Source of the DNA: Pseudopedobacter sp044361595
GTDB lineage: Bacteria; Bacteroidota; Bacteroidia; Sphingobacteriales; Sphingobacteriaceae
Assembly: GCA_044361595.1 (NCBI GenBank)
Contig: JBIKIN010000002.1
Span: 124,001-188,000 of the forward strand
Direction: 5' to 3'
Length of the DNA: 64,000 nt
The notes below the pieces were generated by a model. That model saw only the letters and a program-made list of their open reading frames with translations. It was not told the origin of the DNA and made no database searches. Below are positions 54,834-63,322 of this stretch, in pieces; positions within the stretch are counted from its first letter, which is position 1, and each line of letters begins with the position of its first letter. The translations under genes were made by a program, and so were the position numbers.

Positions 54834-57800
54834 TTAAAATTTAACATTAAGGCCTAGTAAAAATGTTCTGAGCGTGGGCTGTAAACCAAAGTCGACACCA
54901 TAATTGGAACTACCAGGGCTTGTATCAAAAGATTGTTCTGGATCGTATCCTGAGTATTTTGTAATTGTAAATAGATTATCTACCGTTGCAAAAACTCTAA
55001 TACCAGCAATTGATTTAACTTTAAAAACGCTTGATGGGATATTATAAGCTATTGTTGCGGTTTTAAATTTAAGGTATGATGCGTCTTCTAAAAAACGGGT
55101 GCTAGTTAAGAAATTATAGCCTGCAGTACCATAGCCAGTATGCACACCTCTTCTAACTGGTCTTGGGGTGGTGTTACTTGTTCCTGGCCCATTCCAATAA
55201 TTGTTAGCTACTTCTTTTCTAATACCAAAAAATTGTTCTACTGTGGTTCCGTCTAACAATCTTGTATTTCCAAAGGCATTACCAAGATGATCCGTTCCCT
55301 CAGTTCCGTTGACACCCCTCCATGAAGCCATTACTTTGTTGCCCACAGAAAATTGACCAAAAATACTTAACTCAAATCCCTTGTAAGAAACGTCAGAAGT
55401 AAAACCTCCATAAAAATCTGGAATAGCTTTACCTACATTTAAACGATCGGCCTCTGTTATGTCATTATCTCCGTTTACATCTCTATAAATTACATCCCCA
55501 GCCCTAACACCTTTAGCAAATAAAGCAGTTGGAACCTCTGTATCATTTTGATAAATACCTGTTTGTTCATAAATGAAAAAAGTACTAATAGGTTGTCCTG
55601 TAATTAAAGCATGCATTTGTCCTCCATATAAATTACTACCAGATGAAGGGACAATTAAGAAATCTGTATTATCAATCAAAGAAACCAATCTGTTTTTTAC
55701 AAAAGAGATGTTTGCACCAAGTTGCCATTTAACTCCTTTATTTAAGATTTTACCTAAAGTTGAAAACTCTATACCCTTGTTTTCCATCACGCCAATATTA
55801 GAAGCAATGGTAGTATAGCCAGACGATGCCTGAACGGGTTTATCATACAATAAATCTGTGGTTCTTTGTTGGAAAACATCTAAGGTAAATGATAACCTGT
55901 TGTTTAAAATACTGGCATCAATTCCTAAATTTATTTGTTTAGCTTTTTCCCAGCTTAATGGCTGCGCTATTTGATTTAATGAAAAACCAGAAACGCCGTT
56001 ATAAGAATTATTACCGGCCGTTACCAAAGATCTAGAAGCAAAATTACCTACACCAGATATACTGCCTGTAATACCATAACTTGCTCTTAACTTTAGTTCA
56101 TTAAACAATTTCTGCTTATCCATAAAGTCTTCTTTGTTTATTAACCAAGCACCAGAAACAGCAGGAAAGGTTCCGTATCTTTCGTTTTTAGAAAACTTTG
56201 ATGCTCCGTCTATTCTTAAACTAGTATTTAGCATGTATTTGCCTTTATAAGCCAAATTCAATCTACTGATATAAGATTCTAACGCAAAACCACTAAATCC
56301 AAATCCATTAGGATATATATTTGGGCCCGCGTTAATAAGTCCGAAGCTACTTGATGGGAATGCACCGTTTGCATAGTTATCACTTAAAACTCCAAAATCT
56401 TCGCTTGTTGATTTTTCAAAAGAATGACCAGCCAATACAGTATACTCTAAATCGCCTATGTTATTATTGTATTGAAATAAGTTTTCTATCACATATCTTA
56501 ACCTAGTGTCCTTATTTTGAGCAATTGCACCCCAACCAGCAGATAACGACCTTGCAACCATTCTCTCTGTTAATGTTTTTTTCTCTTCAAAAAAAGTTCC
56601 AAATGCTCTTATAGATGGAGTGTATTTAAATCCTGCAAAAGGCTTAATATCTAAACTTACAGAACCAATACCTTCATATCTTTTAGAATTCCAAGTTTCT
56701 TCGTTCAAAAGCATGATAGGGTTGTGTCTTAGTAAAAGAGTTCCATTAACTTTATAATCCCCATTGGCTGTATAAGGACTATACCAAGGTTGTTCTTCAC
56801 GAGCGGTTCTTAGCACTTTCAAACCAGAATTCTCCTCTTCTATTAAATCTCTATCAGTTAAGGCTAAAGATAAATTTGTGTTAAGTTGTATAAAAGAATT
56901 TATTTTGTGACTAACCTTCATTCGATAAGAATATTGGTCATATTCACTGGTTCTCAATATCCCTTCTTGGTTGTATACGCCAAAAGATGTGAAAAAAGTG
57001 GTTTTATCGTTCCCTCCGCTTATTGATAAATTATAATTAGAAGTTTTAGCACTTGGTCTTTGTACAACTTTTGTCCAGTCGGTTTCCTCAATTTCGTTTG
57101 CTGGAGGTCTGTAAAATGTTAGAGAAGTTCCTCTTTGCCTGTTAAAATTATCTACAGCAACTTGCATTACATTAGCATATTCAGTAGAGTTAGCCATTGG
57201 AATATCATGAGCTACTATTCCGCTACCATTTCTAATGTCAAGATCTATAGATGTTTTACCCGCTTTACCTGCTTTTGTAGTAATTAATACAACCCCACTA
57301 TTGGCTCTACTTCCGTAAATTGAAGCTGCAGATGCATCTTTTAATACTTCCATAGACTCAATATCATTTGGGTTTATATTAGGATATCCACCTTCATTGG
57401 GTACGCCATCTACTACAAATAAGGGAGAACTATTACCACTAATTGAGCCTACACCACGAATTAATACAACAGGTCTAGCACCAGGTATTCCTGAAGGGCT
57501 TACCACGTTTATACCGCTTGCTCTACCTTGTAGCATTTTTACTGGGTTGTAACCAGCTCCTTGGTCTACATTACTCATTTTTACAGTTGAAACTGCTGAA
57601 GAAACTTGTTGCCTGTTCTGAGTTCCATATCCAACAACCACAATTTCTTCTAATCCCTTGTTATCTATTAAAAGAGTTACTCTGATATTTTCTACTCCGT
57701 TGTAACGAACTTCTTGTGTTTGAAAACCTATATAGGAGAAAACTAGAATATCTCCATTTTTGACTGATATAGAAAATGAACCATCTAGGTTTGTTGTGGT

Positions 57801-58283
57801 GCCGGTATTGGTTCCCTTAATTTTAACGGCAACACCTATTAATGCTTCGTTCTTTTCATCAGTAACTTTACCTTTTACATCAATTAATAAAGCTTGCGTA
57901 AGTTGTTCTGATTTTTTTAGAATTGGTTTAACAATAATGGTTTGGCTTTTAATTTCGTAGGTAAAAGGCTGGTTTTTAAAACATATATTAAGGGCGGCAC
58001 TTAGGTCTACTCCATTTACATTTATAGTTACAGTTTTTGCATTTTGTAATAAATCAAAATCGTAAATAAAATTAAAATTGGTTTGTTTCCCTATTTCAGA
58101 AAATATTTTTTCTAATCCAACACCTTTCTCCTTTATGGTTACTTTTTGCGCATAACTAGCTGTAAAAGCACTTAATTGCAAAATTGCTACTAATAATATA
58201 GCGAGGGTTAGCTTCATGGTTCTAACAATAATTTTGGGCAAACAGAATCTATTTCTGTTTGCAAATGGTATGTAAAAATTCAT
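54834..58283 (-). CDS. SusC-like TonB-dependent receptor with STN domain
   Basis: The 1149-residue receptor has a leader segment (a typical signal peptide would begin at Met23, MKLTLAILLVAIL, cleaved near SYAQ), an STN domain (about 48-115), a CarboxypepD_reg-like domain (about 132-205), then plug and barrel. The SusC/RagA plug signature is seen in LEEIVVVGYGTQ (about 212-223) and in DASAASIYGSRANSGVVLITTK (about 317-338). The STN domain indicates signalling to FecR. It imports the large ligand with SusD. The conserved leader repeat at 58294-58391 precedes it. Confidence 0.96.
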   Translation of the reverse strand: MNFYIPFANRNRFCLPKIIVRTMKLTLAILLVAILQLSAFTASYAQKVTIKEKGVGLEKIFSEIGKQTNFNFIYDFDLLQNAKTVTINVNGVDLSAALNICFKNQPFTYEIKSQTIIVKPILKKSEQLTQALLIDVKGKVTDEKNEALIGVAVKIKGTNTGTTTNLDGSFSISVKNGDILVFSYIGFQTQEVRYNGVENIRVTLLIDNKGLEEIVVVGYGTQNRQQVSSAVSTVKMSNVDQGAGYNPVKMLQGRASGINVVSPSGIPGARPVVLIRGVGSISGNSSPLFVVDGVPNEGGYPNINPNDIESMEVLKDASAASIYGSRANSGVVLITTKAGKAGKTSIDLDIRNGSGIVAHDIPMANSTEYANVMQVAVDNFNRQRGTSLTFYRPPANEIEETDWTKVVQRPSAKTSNYNLSISGGNDKTTFFTSFGVYNQEGILRTSEYDQYSYRMKVSHKINSFIQLNTNLSLALTDRDLIEEENSGLKVLRTAREEQPWYSPYTANGDYKVNGTLLLRHNPIMLLNEETWNSKRYEGIGSVSLDIKPFAGFKYTPSIRAFGTFFEEKKTLTERMVARSLSAGWGAIAQNKDTRLRYVIENLFQYNNNIGDLEYTVLAGHSFEKSTSEDFGVLSDNYANGAFPSSSFGLINAGPNIYPNGFGFSGFALESYISRLNLAYKGKYMLNTSLRIDGASKFSKNERYGTFPAVSGAWLINKEDFMDKQKLFNELKLRASYGITGSISGVGNFASRSLVTAGNNSYNGVSGFSLNQIAQPLSWEKAKQINLGIDASILNNRLSFTLDVFQQRTTDLLYDKPVQASSGYTTIASNIGVMENKGIEFSTLGKILNKGVKWQLGANISFVKNRLVSLIDNTDFLIVPSSGSNLYGGQMHALITGQPISTFFIYEQTGIYQNDTEVPTALFAKGVRAGDVIYRDVNGDNDITEADRLNVGKAIPDFYGGFTSDVSYKGFELSIFGQFSVGNKVMASWRGVNGTEGTDHLGNAFGNTRLLDGTTVEQFFGIRKEVANNYWNGPGTSNTTPRPVRRGVHTGYGTAGYNFLTSTRFLEDASYLKFKTATIAYNIPSSVFKVKSIAGIRVFATVDNLFTITKYSGYDPEQSFDTSPGSSNYGVDFGLQPTLRTFLLGLNVKF

Positions 58284-58293
58284 ACATTTGAAA

Positions 58294-58391
58294 TGTTAAA
58301 TGGTAATAGCTTAAGTTAAATTATACAATTGGTTAGGTTTTTGCCTTTAACATTTTCCAGAGGTGTTAGCGCATCTCTGGTTTTTTTAGGC
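58294..58391 (-). repeat. Leader repeat copy 1 (fecR-susC intergenic)
   Basis: The element lies between fecR and susC and is about 75-80% identical to copy 2 at 61271-61368, with a core of roughly 38 bases (plus-strand TTATACAATTGGTTAGG and following) almost unchanged. A hairpin CCAGAG/CTCTGG (58357-58380) encloses a conserved GTTAGCGC loop; in copy 2 it is CCGGA/TTCTGG, changed but still paired. It may be an RNA leader or attenuation element. Confidence 0.75.
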
Positions 58392-58402
58392 TTAATGTAA
58401 TT

Positions 58403-59536
58403 TTAATTCATTACAGTAATCCTCCTTCCTTGGGTTTCAAATTTTACAGATCCGGTAGCCTCCAATACATCTAGCAATTTATTGATATCGTCAAACTTTG
58501 ATAACCTCCCTCCAAATTTCTTTTGAGGAGGATTGTTGTTATAAACAATTTCTACATCATACCATCTAGAAACTTTACGCATAATACTTTCTAGAGGTTC
58601 TTGGTCAAACATAAAATAACCGTTTTTCCATGCTATAACTGACTCTGTTTCTACCCTTTTTATTGCTAATATATTTCCCTTTTTTATTAAGACACCTTGC
58701 TCATTAGGTACTAAAAGTTTTCCCTGTGATGTTTGAATATTGGTTAACTTTATACTTCCTTCTAATAAAGTTGTTTTGGTAGTGCTTTCGTCAGCATAAG
58801 CATTAATGTTAAAATGAGTGCCTAAAACCTCAACAACTTGGTTACCGTAAGCTACTTTAAAAGGTCTCTTAGAATCTTTACTTATTTCGCAATAAACTTC
58901 GCCAGTTATTTCTATCCTTCTTTCCTTTAAACCAAATGTTGTAGGCAGTTTAATGCTAGACTGAGCGTTTAGCCAAATTTTTGAACCATCTTCTAAAACT
59001 ATTTGATACTGCCCCCCCTTTGGAGTAGTAATTGTATTGAATTCGTTTTGAGTATTTGAGTGACTTGTATTACTTATTTTGTAAACAATGGTTCCGTTGT
59101 TTGATTTTAAAATTTGAACACCCGGTTGTTTTGATATAAGACCTGTTTTACTGTTATTTAGAACAACCTGCTCTCCATTATTTAAGGTTAAAATGGCTTG
59201 GTTGCTACCCGGTTTAATCACATTTTTTTCTGCATCAATTTTTGTAATTTGTTTAGTGGCTTTACCAGCATTAAAAATATAAATAGAAACTGAGGCTATA
59301 AGTAATAAGCTTGCCGCAATTGCAATCCATTTAATTGGCATTTTTCTTATTGGATGCGTTTTTTCTTCTTTTGCCTGTAAAAGCCTGCTTTTTAAATCCT
59401 CATCCATAAAGCTTGACAATGCTGCAGTAAATTCTTCGTCTTCTATTAATTTAAATAGCAGCTCTAATTCCTCTTCAGTTGCAGTATTATTTACAAACCT
59501 TTGGATAAGTTTCTGATAAAATACTTTTTTATGCAT
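58403..59536 (-). CDS. FecR-family anti-sigma factor of the Sus locus
   Basis: The 377-residue protein has a cytoplasmic N-terminus (about 1-65), a transmembrane helix (about 71-90), the FecR domain (ILTLNNGEQVVLNNSKTG, about 114; VLGTHFNINAYAD, about 235) and a DUF4974 C-terminus. It should hold the ECF sigma factor at 61615 until the SusC STN domain signals ligand. Its promoter is the ECF-like site at 59558-59588. Normally it would directly follow the sigma gene; here a T9SS cargo gene intervenes. Confidence 0.94.
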   Translation of the reverse strand: MHKKVFYQKLIQRFVNNTATEEELELLFKLIEDEEFTAALSSFMDEDLKSRLLQAKEEKTHPIRKMPIKWIAIAASLLLIASVSIYIFNAGKATKQITKIDAEKNVIKPGSNQAILTLNNGEQVVLNNSKTGLISKQPGVQILKSNNGTIVYKISNTSHSNTQNEFNTITTPKGGQYQIVLEDGSKIWLNAQSSIKLPTTFGLKERRIEITGEVYCEISKDSKRPFKVAYGNQVVEVLGTHFNINAYADESTTKTTLLEGSIKLTNIQTSQGKLLVPNEQGVLIKKGNILAIKRVETESVIAWKNGYFMFDQEPLESIMRKVSRWYDVEIVYNNNPPQKKFGGRLSKFDDINKLLDVLEATGSVKFETQGRRITVMN

Positions 59537-59557
59537 GGTAATAATTGGTTGACTTAT

Positions 59558-59588
59558 TTAAGACAATAAAAATTAAAAAGAGGGTACC
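59558..59588 (-). promoter_or_regulatory. Predicted ECF-sigma promoter of fecR-susC
   Basis: On the minus strand GGTACCCTCTT (59578-59588), 11 bases, TTGT (59563-59566), then CTTA. The geometry is the same as at 34486, 35106 and 61545. It begins about 22 bases before the fecR ATG. Confidence 0.7.
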
Positions 59589-59647
59589 TCTTTTTATAAT
59601 AATTTTTGCGTCACGAGTATTAATCTAGATTTGGAAAGTAAAATGTA

Positions 59648-59710
59648 AAATTTATCTAATCAGAAATCAATAATCATAAATTCAAAGATTTCTGACTTAG
59701 ATAAAAATTT
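59648..59710 (-). terminator. Long imperfect hairpin after the T9SS cargo gene
   Basis: A 21-base arm (59648-59668) pairs with 59687-59710 with one or two bulges, including the perfect block TCAGAAATC/GATTTCTGA. No strong T-run follows, so it is a probable transcript end or stability element separating the T9SS gene from fecR. Confidence 0.5.
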
Positions 59711-59783
59711 AACAGAATTTAATTTGCCTTTTGTTACCGTTTAGTAAGTATTAACGGTATGTATCACTAACTAATAGATTTTA

Positions 59784-61058
59784 TTATTTTTTTATATATA
59801 CTCCAGAGTGCACCAAGCTTTCTTCATTAGTTATGTTTAAAACATATTGCCCTGCAGGTACTGTTACTAAAGATAAAGAAGCATTACTATTATTTATTAT
59901 TTGATTGTAAAGGATTGTACCATCAATTGCATAAAGGATTACTTTATTATTACCTGACGGCATACCTAAAATTTCTAAATGATCAGAAAAAGGATTAGGT
60001 CCAGTTTGCACTTTTAAGTATTTACCACGAGCGTGAATGATATCGCTAAACACATAGCTTCCATTTAAATCAAGCATTTTTAATTTAAAATAGACATCTC
60101 CATAATGAGTATAGTTAAAATTATATTGTGTATTATTCCCTAAACCTTTAACAGTCCCAATTTCGTTAAATTGAATTCCATTTTTACTACTCATGACTAT
60201 GTATTTATCAAAATCTGTTTCTGTATGAGACAGCCAGCTTAAAGTTGTTAGATTTCCTTTACTTGTTGAGCTAAAATCAGAAAGTTTAACGGGTAAAACA
60301 ACATTATGGGTGGTAACTTGCGCCCATGAGGTACCTACTCTTAACTCATCAAAATACATTGGATTTGTCGCACTGCCGCTTCTAATAAAAACACTAGAAA
60401 CAGTTGAAATAGTGCCGCCAATGACATCAGAAAAGGTGGCTGCAGGCACTGTTGCCGAACCAAAAGTTGTAGAGGAAGGATTAATCCATGCAGACACTTT
60501 ACCGGCACCAGATGCTCCGGGTGTGTAAGCCATTACTACCATTATAGTTGTATTTAAAGCAAAACTTTGGGCTGTTGTATTAACAGGCAGAGGTTGTGCA
60601 TTAGTTCCGTTAAAGCCTAACTCAAAGGTGGTGCCATCTGTGTTTGGAACCACAATCATGCAGCCAGCAAAAGTTCCGCCAGTTGTGGTACTTCCAAATC
60701 CAAAATTATATCTAGTATTTGCAGCCAATACACCAAAACTTGAAACTTGCATTAAAAAAGAGGTGTACACTGTAGAAGTTTGGGAGGCAAAGCCTAGTGC
60801 TTGAGTACCTCCACTGGTTTGGTTGCCATATATTATAGCACTTGAGCTTGCTGTAACATTTAAACCAGAATACGTTAAAGGATTATTTACTACTTGTGCA
60901 CCAACAGATGCAGATGTAGTATTTCCTGTCCAAGTATTTTGACCGGCTAATCGGCCTAAGGTTATTTTAAAGGGTTCATATATTGGTAGATCGTATTGTG
61001 CAAAAAGTATTTTATGTGATATCAATAATAAAACTAATATACTGTAAATTTTTTTCAT
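59784..61058 (-). CDS. T9SS cargo protein (type A sorting domain), unknown function
   Basis: The 424-residue secreted protein has a signal peptide (to about 20, LFAQ), a Ser/Thr/Gly-rich beta-sandwich body (about 25-255, lectin- or adhesin-like without a clear family), an 'LPVKLSDF' linker (about 253-262) and a C-terminal type IX secretion sorting domain (about 345-424: TGPNPFSDHLEI, VPAGQYVLNITNEES, final GVYIKK). It is therefore exported to the cell surface or medium. It lies between the ECF sigma gene and fecR, where FecR would be expected. Ligand unknown. Confidence 0.87.
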   Translation of the reverse strand: MKKIYSILVLLLISHKILFAQYDLPIYEPFKITLGRLAGQNTWTGNTTSASVGAQVVNNPLTYSGLNVTASSSAIIYGNQTSGGTQALGFASQTSTVYTSFLMQVSSFGVLAANTRYNFGFGSTTTGGTFAGCMIVVPNTDGTTFELGFNGTNAQPLPVNTTAQSFALNTTIMVVMAYTPGASGAGKVSAWINPSSTTFGSATVPAATFSDVIGGTISTVSSVFIRSGSATNPMYFDELRVGTSWAQVTTHNVVLPVKLSDFSSTSKGNLTTLSWLSHTETDFDKYIVMSSKNGIQFNEIGTVKGLGNNTQYNFNYTHYGDVYFKLKMLDLNGSYVFSDIIHARGKYLKVQTGPNPFSDHLEILGMPSGNNKVILYAIDGTILYNQIINNSNASLSLVTVPAGQYVLNITNEESLVHSGVYIKK

Positions 61059-61270
61059 AATTATTTAACTTAAATGGTTGAAATTTTTAATAAATTAAGG
61101 TTTAACTTTTTTGAGTTTGTTGCTTCAAAACTATATAATATAGGACATCGCAAACCAGTTTTAAATCTTTGGTTTTGAAAGTTTAATTTGACTATTAGTG
61201 TTTAAAACACCTCATTTATTCAAAATAAATTTCGATATGCTTACAGTAGTGTAGTGGTATACATCTAGAA

Positions 61271-61368
61271 TATTAAATAGTAATAGCTTAGGTTTAAATT
61301 ATACAATTGGTTAGGTTTTTGCCCTAAATATTTTCCGGATTTGTTAGCGCAATTCTGGATTTAAAGGC
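61271..61368 (-). repeat. Leader repeat copy 2
   Basis: Second copy of the leader element at 58294-58391, upstream of the T9SS gene. The conserved core and GTTAGCGC loop are kept and its hairpin is retained with compensatory or G-U changes. Homology to copy 1 fades just past the position of the SusC start, so a SusC gene was probably lost here (inference). Confidence 0.72.
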
Positions 61369-61382
61369 GATATGTTATTTTT

Positions 61383-61433
61383 TCAAATCAATAATTCTCC
61401 TTTCTTAATTTTTGATAGTTTATAATGTAAATA
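61383..61433 (-). pseudogene. Possible FecR C-terminal remnant
   Basis: Reading leftward from a stop-flanked frame gives YLHYKLSKIKKGELLI and then TGA (61383-61385). This resembles the basic strand-ending of FecR proteins (intact copy: GRRITVMN) and lies exactly where a fecR gene would end before the leader. It is short, so the call is tentative. Confidence 0.35.
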
Positions 61434-61544
61434 TTAAATGATTTGCTCAATAAGATTAAATATTTATGAGACTCTAAACTATTTTTATGAAAAATATTTA
61501 AATCAAACACTTATAATAAATAAAGCTATAGTTGGCTTATATAG

Positions 61545-61575
61545 GTAAGACAAACCAAATTAAAAAGAGGGTACC
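61545..61575 (-). promoter_or_regulatory. Predicted ECF-sigma promoter, orphan copy
   Basis: On the minus strand GGTACCCTCTT (61565-61575), 11 bases, TTGT (61550-61553), then CTTA. Upstream and downstream bases also match the site at 59558 over about 45 bases. No fecR gene follows it; it could drive the T9SS cargo gene instead. Confidence 0.62.
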
Positions 61576-61614
61576 TTTATTTTTTAAAATTTTAAACCAA
61601 TAAAATTTTGATGG

Positions 61615-62181
61615 TTACTTACTACAATAAAATAGGAACACTAAAAGTAAACCAAAGTCTTTTTTTAGTAAGAATCTTAAAGTTTTCATTGATTTTACCA
61701 TATGCTTTTTGACCGCACTTTGTGAAATACCTAACTCTTGAGAAACTTCTTCATAAGTCTTACGTTCGTTTCTACACAAGTTAAATACAACTTTATTTCT
61801 TTCAGAGAGTTGATTTATAGACGCTTTTAGGTAAGCTGTGTATTCAATATCTGCTAAATCGTCTTCTAAAGAAGCTTTTTGAGCGTCATAGTAGAAAACA
61901 AGTTTGTTTTTAATTTGCTCTTCTCTACTTGCCTTTTTAAGATAATTTAATGTGGCATTTTTAGCAGACGTCAAAAGATAAGCTTTAATATTTTCAATAT
62001 TATTAAACTCGTTCTTTTTTTCGTAAATTTTTATAAATAAATCTTGAGTAATATCTTCGGCGGTATCTGTAGATTTAACAAAACTAAATACAAAATCAAA
62101 TATGCATTGATAGTAATGTGCGTAAACTTCTTCAAAATTTAGGTTATTATGATGCAAATTGGCTAGATGTCTTTCTTCCAT
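61615..62181 (-). CDS. ECF RNA polymerase sigma factor of the Sus locus
   Basis: The 188-residue protein has sigma region 2 (KSTDTAEDITQDLFIKIYEKK, about 37-57) and a region 4 helix-turn-helix (RNERKTYEEVSQELGISQSAV, split about 133-153). ECF sigma factors of this kind are held by FecR and released by ligand-loaded SusC. It has a housekeeping-type promoter at 62283-62313, so it is probably made constitutively. Confidence 0.94.
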   Translation of the reverse strand: MEERHLANLHHNNLNFEEVYAHYYQCIFDFVFSFVKSTDTAEDITQDLFIKIYEKKNEFNNIENIKAYLLTSAKNATLNYLKKASREEQIKNKLVFYYDAQKASLEDDLADIEYTAYLKASINQLSERNKVVFNLCRNERKTYEEVSQELGISQSAVKKHMVKSMKTLRFLLKKDFGLLLVFLFYCSK

Positions 62182-62282
62182 TATATCTTATTAATAATAA
62201 TCAATAATATTGTTAGACTATAAAATTTCACTGTAAGTTAAAATGAGGATATTTTTGTTAGCAATTTCAATAATTAACTAAA

Positions 62283-62313
62283 CAAAACTAATCATTATGA
62301 TGGTACTCTCAAT
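62283..62313 (-). promoter_or_regulatory. Housekeeping promoter of the ECF sigma gene
   Basis: On the minus strand TTG (62310-62312), 19 bases and TAGTTTTG (62283-62290) match TTG-N19-TAnnTTTG. It lies about 100 bases before the sigma ATG. This implies that the sigma gene is not autoregulated through the GGTA-type site. Confidence 0.68.
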
Positions 62314-62359
62314 AAAATAACGATGTAGTTAAAAAACATAATAATTAGTTAATATTACT

Positions 62360-63235
62360 TTAACTTCCTTTTGTTCCTCTAATCATTTGCTCTAGTCCGT
62401 CCCACATTTCGTCTGTAACTATTTCTAAACCATTAAACTGTCCGGCTCCTTGTAACCATTCTCCACCATCGATAGTTATAATTTCTCCGTTAATATAACC
62501 TGAGAAATCTGACAATAAATAAGCTGCTAAATTGGCTAATTCTTGATGGTCTCCTACTCTTTTAAGTGGCACTCTATTTTTAAAATCGAATTTTTTAGCC
62601 ATATCGCCAGGTAATAACCTGTCCCATGCTCCTTTGGTAGGGAATGGTCCGGGTGCGATAGCATTGCATCTAATTTGATGACGCCCCCACTCAACAGCTA
62701 AAGATTTTGTCATGGCGATAACACCCCCTTTTGCACAAGCCGATGGTACTACATAACCAGAACCTGTAAAGCCATAGGTAGTTACAATATTTAAAATAGA
62801 TGCTGGTTGTTTGGCTTTAATCCAATGTTTTCCAAAAGCTAAAGTACAATTTACTGTTCCTTTTAAAACAATATCTATAATGGTGCTAAAGGCATTGGCA
62901 GATAAGCGTTCGGTTGGCGAAATAAAATTACCTGCTGCATTATTTAGCAAACCATCTACTTGTCCAAATTTCTCTAAAGTTGCAGCTAATACGGTATCTA
63001 CTTGAGTGCTTTCCCTAACATCGCATGCTACAGCGAGCACCTTACCACCTGTTTTTTCTTCTAATTCTTGTGCGGTTTTTTCTAAAACATCTAACTTACG
63101 CGATGTAATAACCACATTTGCACCTAACTGAAGTAGATAAGTGCTCATTGCTTTTCCAAGGCCGGTGCCACCACCTGTAACTACATAAGTTTTTCCTTTC
63201 AAGGCATTATCTCTTAACATGGGTTGGTTATACAT
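62360..63235 (-). CDS. SDR oxidoreductase, 2,4-dienoyl-CoA reductase-like
   Basis: The 291-residue Rossmann protein has TGGGTGLG (about 20-27) and NNAAGNF (about 97). The usual Tyr of the YxxxK pair is a Ser (PSACAKGG, about 166-174; Lys kept), which matches 2,4-dienoyl-CoA reductases of the DECR type rather than classic ketoacyl reductases. This enzyme reduces dienoyl-CoA intermediates in unsaturated fatty-acid oxidation with NADPH. An enoyl-CoA isomerase-like gene lies 87 bases upstream, the partner expected for this pathway. Confidence 0.83.
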   Translation of the reverse strand: MYNQPMLRDNALKGKTYVVTGGGTGLGKAMSTYLLQLGANVVITSRKLDVLEKTAQELEEKTGGKVLAVACDVRESTQVDTVLAATLEKFGQVDGLLNNAAGNFISPTERLSANAFSTIIDIVLKGTVNCTLAFGKHWIKAKQPASILNIVTTYGFTGSGYVVPSACAKGGVIAMTKSLAVEWGRHQIRCNAIAPGPFPTKGAWDRLLPGDMAKKFDFKNRVPLKRVGDHQELANLAAYLLSDFSGYINGEIITIDGGEWLQGAGQFNGLEIVTDEMWDGLEQMIRGTKGS

Positions 63236-63322
63236 GATTTAATTTTTTTAATGATTTATTGATTTAACGATAGTGTTAAACAATTAACTGGTTAATAAAT
63301 ATAGCGTAAATGAATTAAAAAT

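Larger units (their letters stand above)
61059..61614 (-). other. Intergenic region with promoter, decayed FecR and leader remnants
   Basis: This 556-base gap between the sigma gene and the T9SS gene has no intact gene. In transcription order it holds an ECF-like promoter (61545-61575), a possible FecR C-terminal remnant (61383-61433), leader repeat copy 2 (61271-61368) and about 210 bases with no identifiable feature before the T9SS start. This is the promoter-FecR-leader order of the intact locus at 58294-59588, with the genes deleted. Confidence 0.6.
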
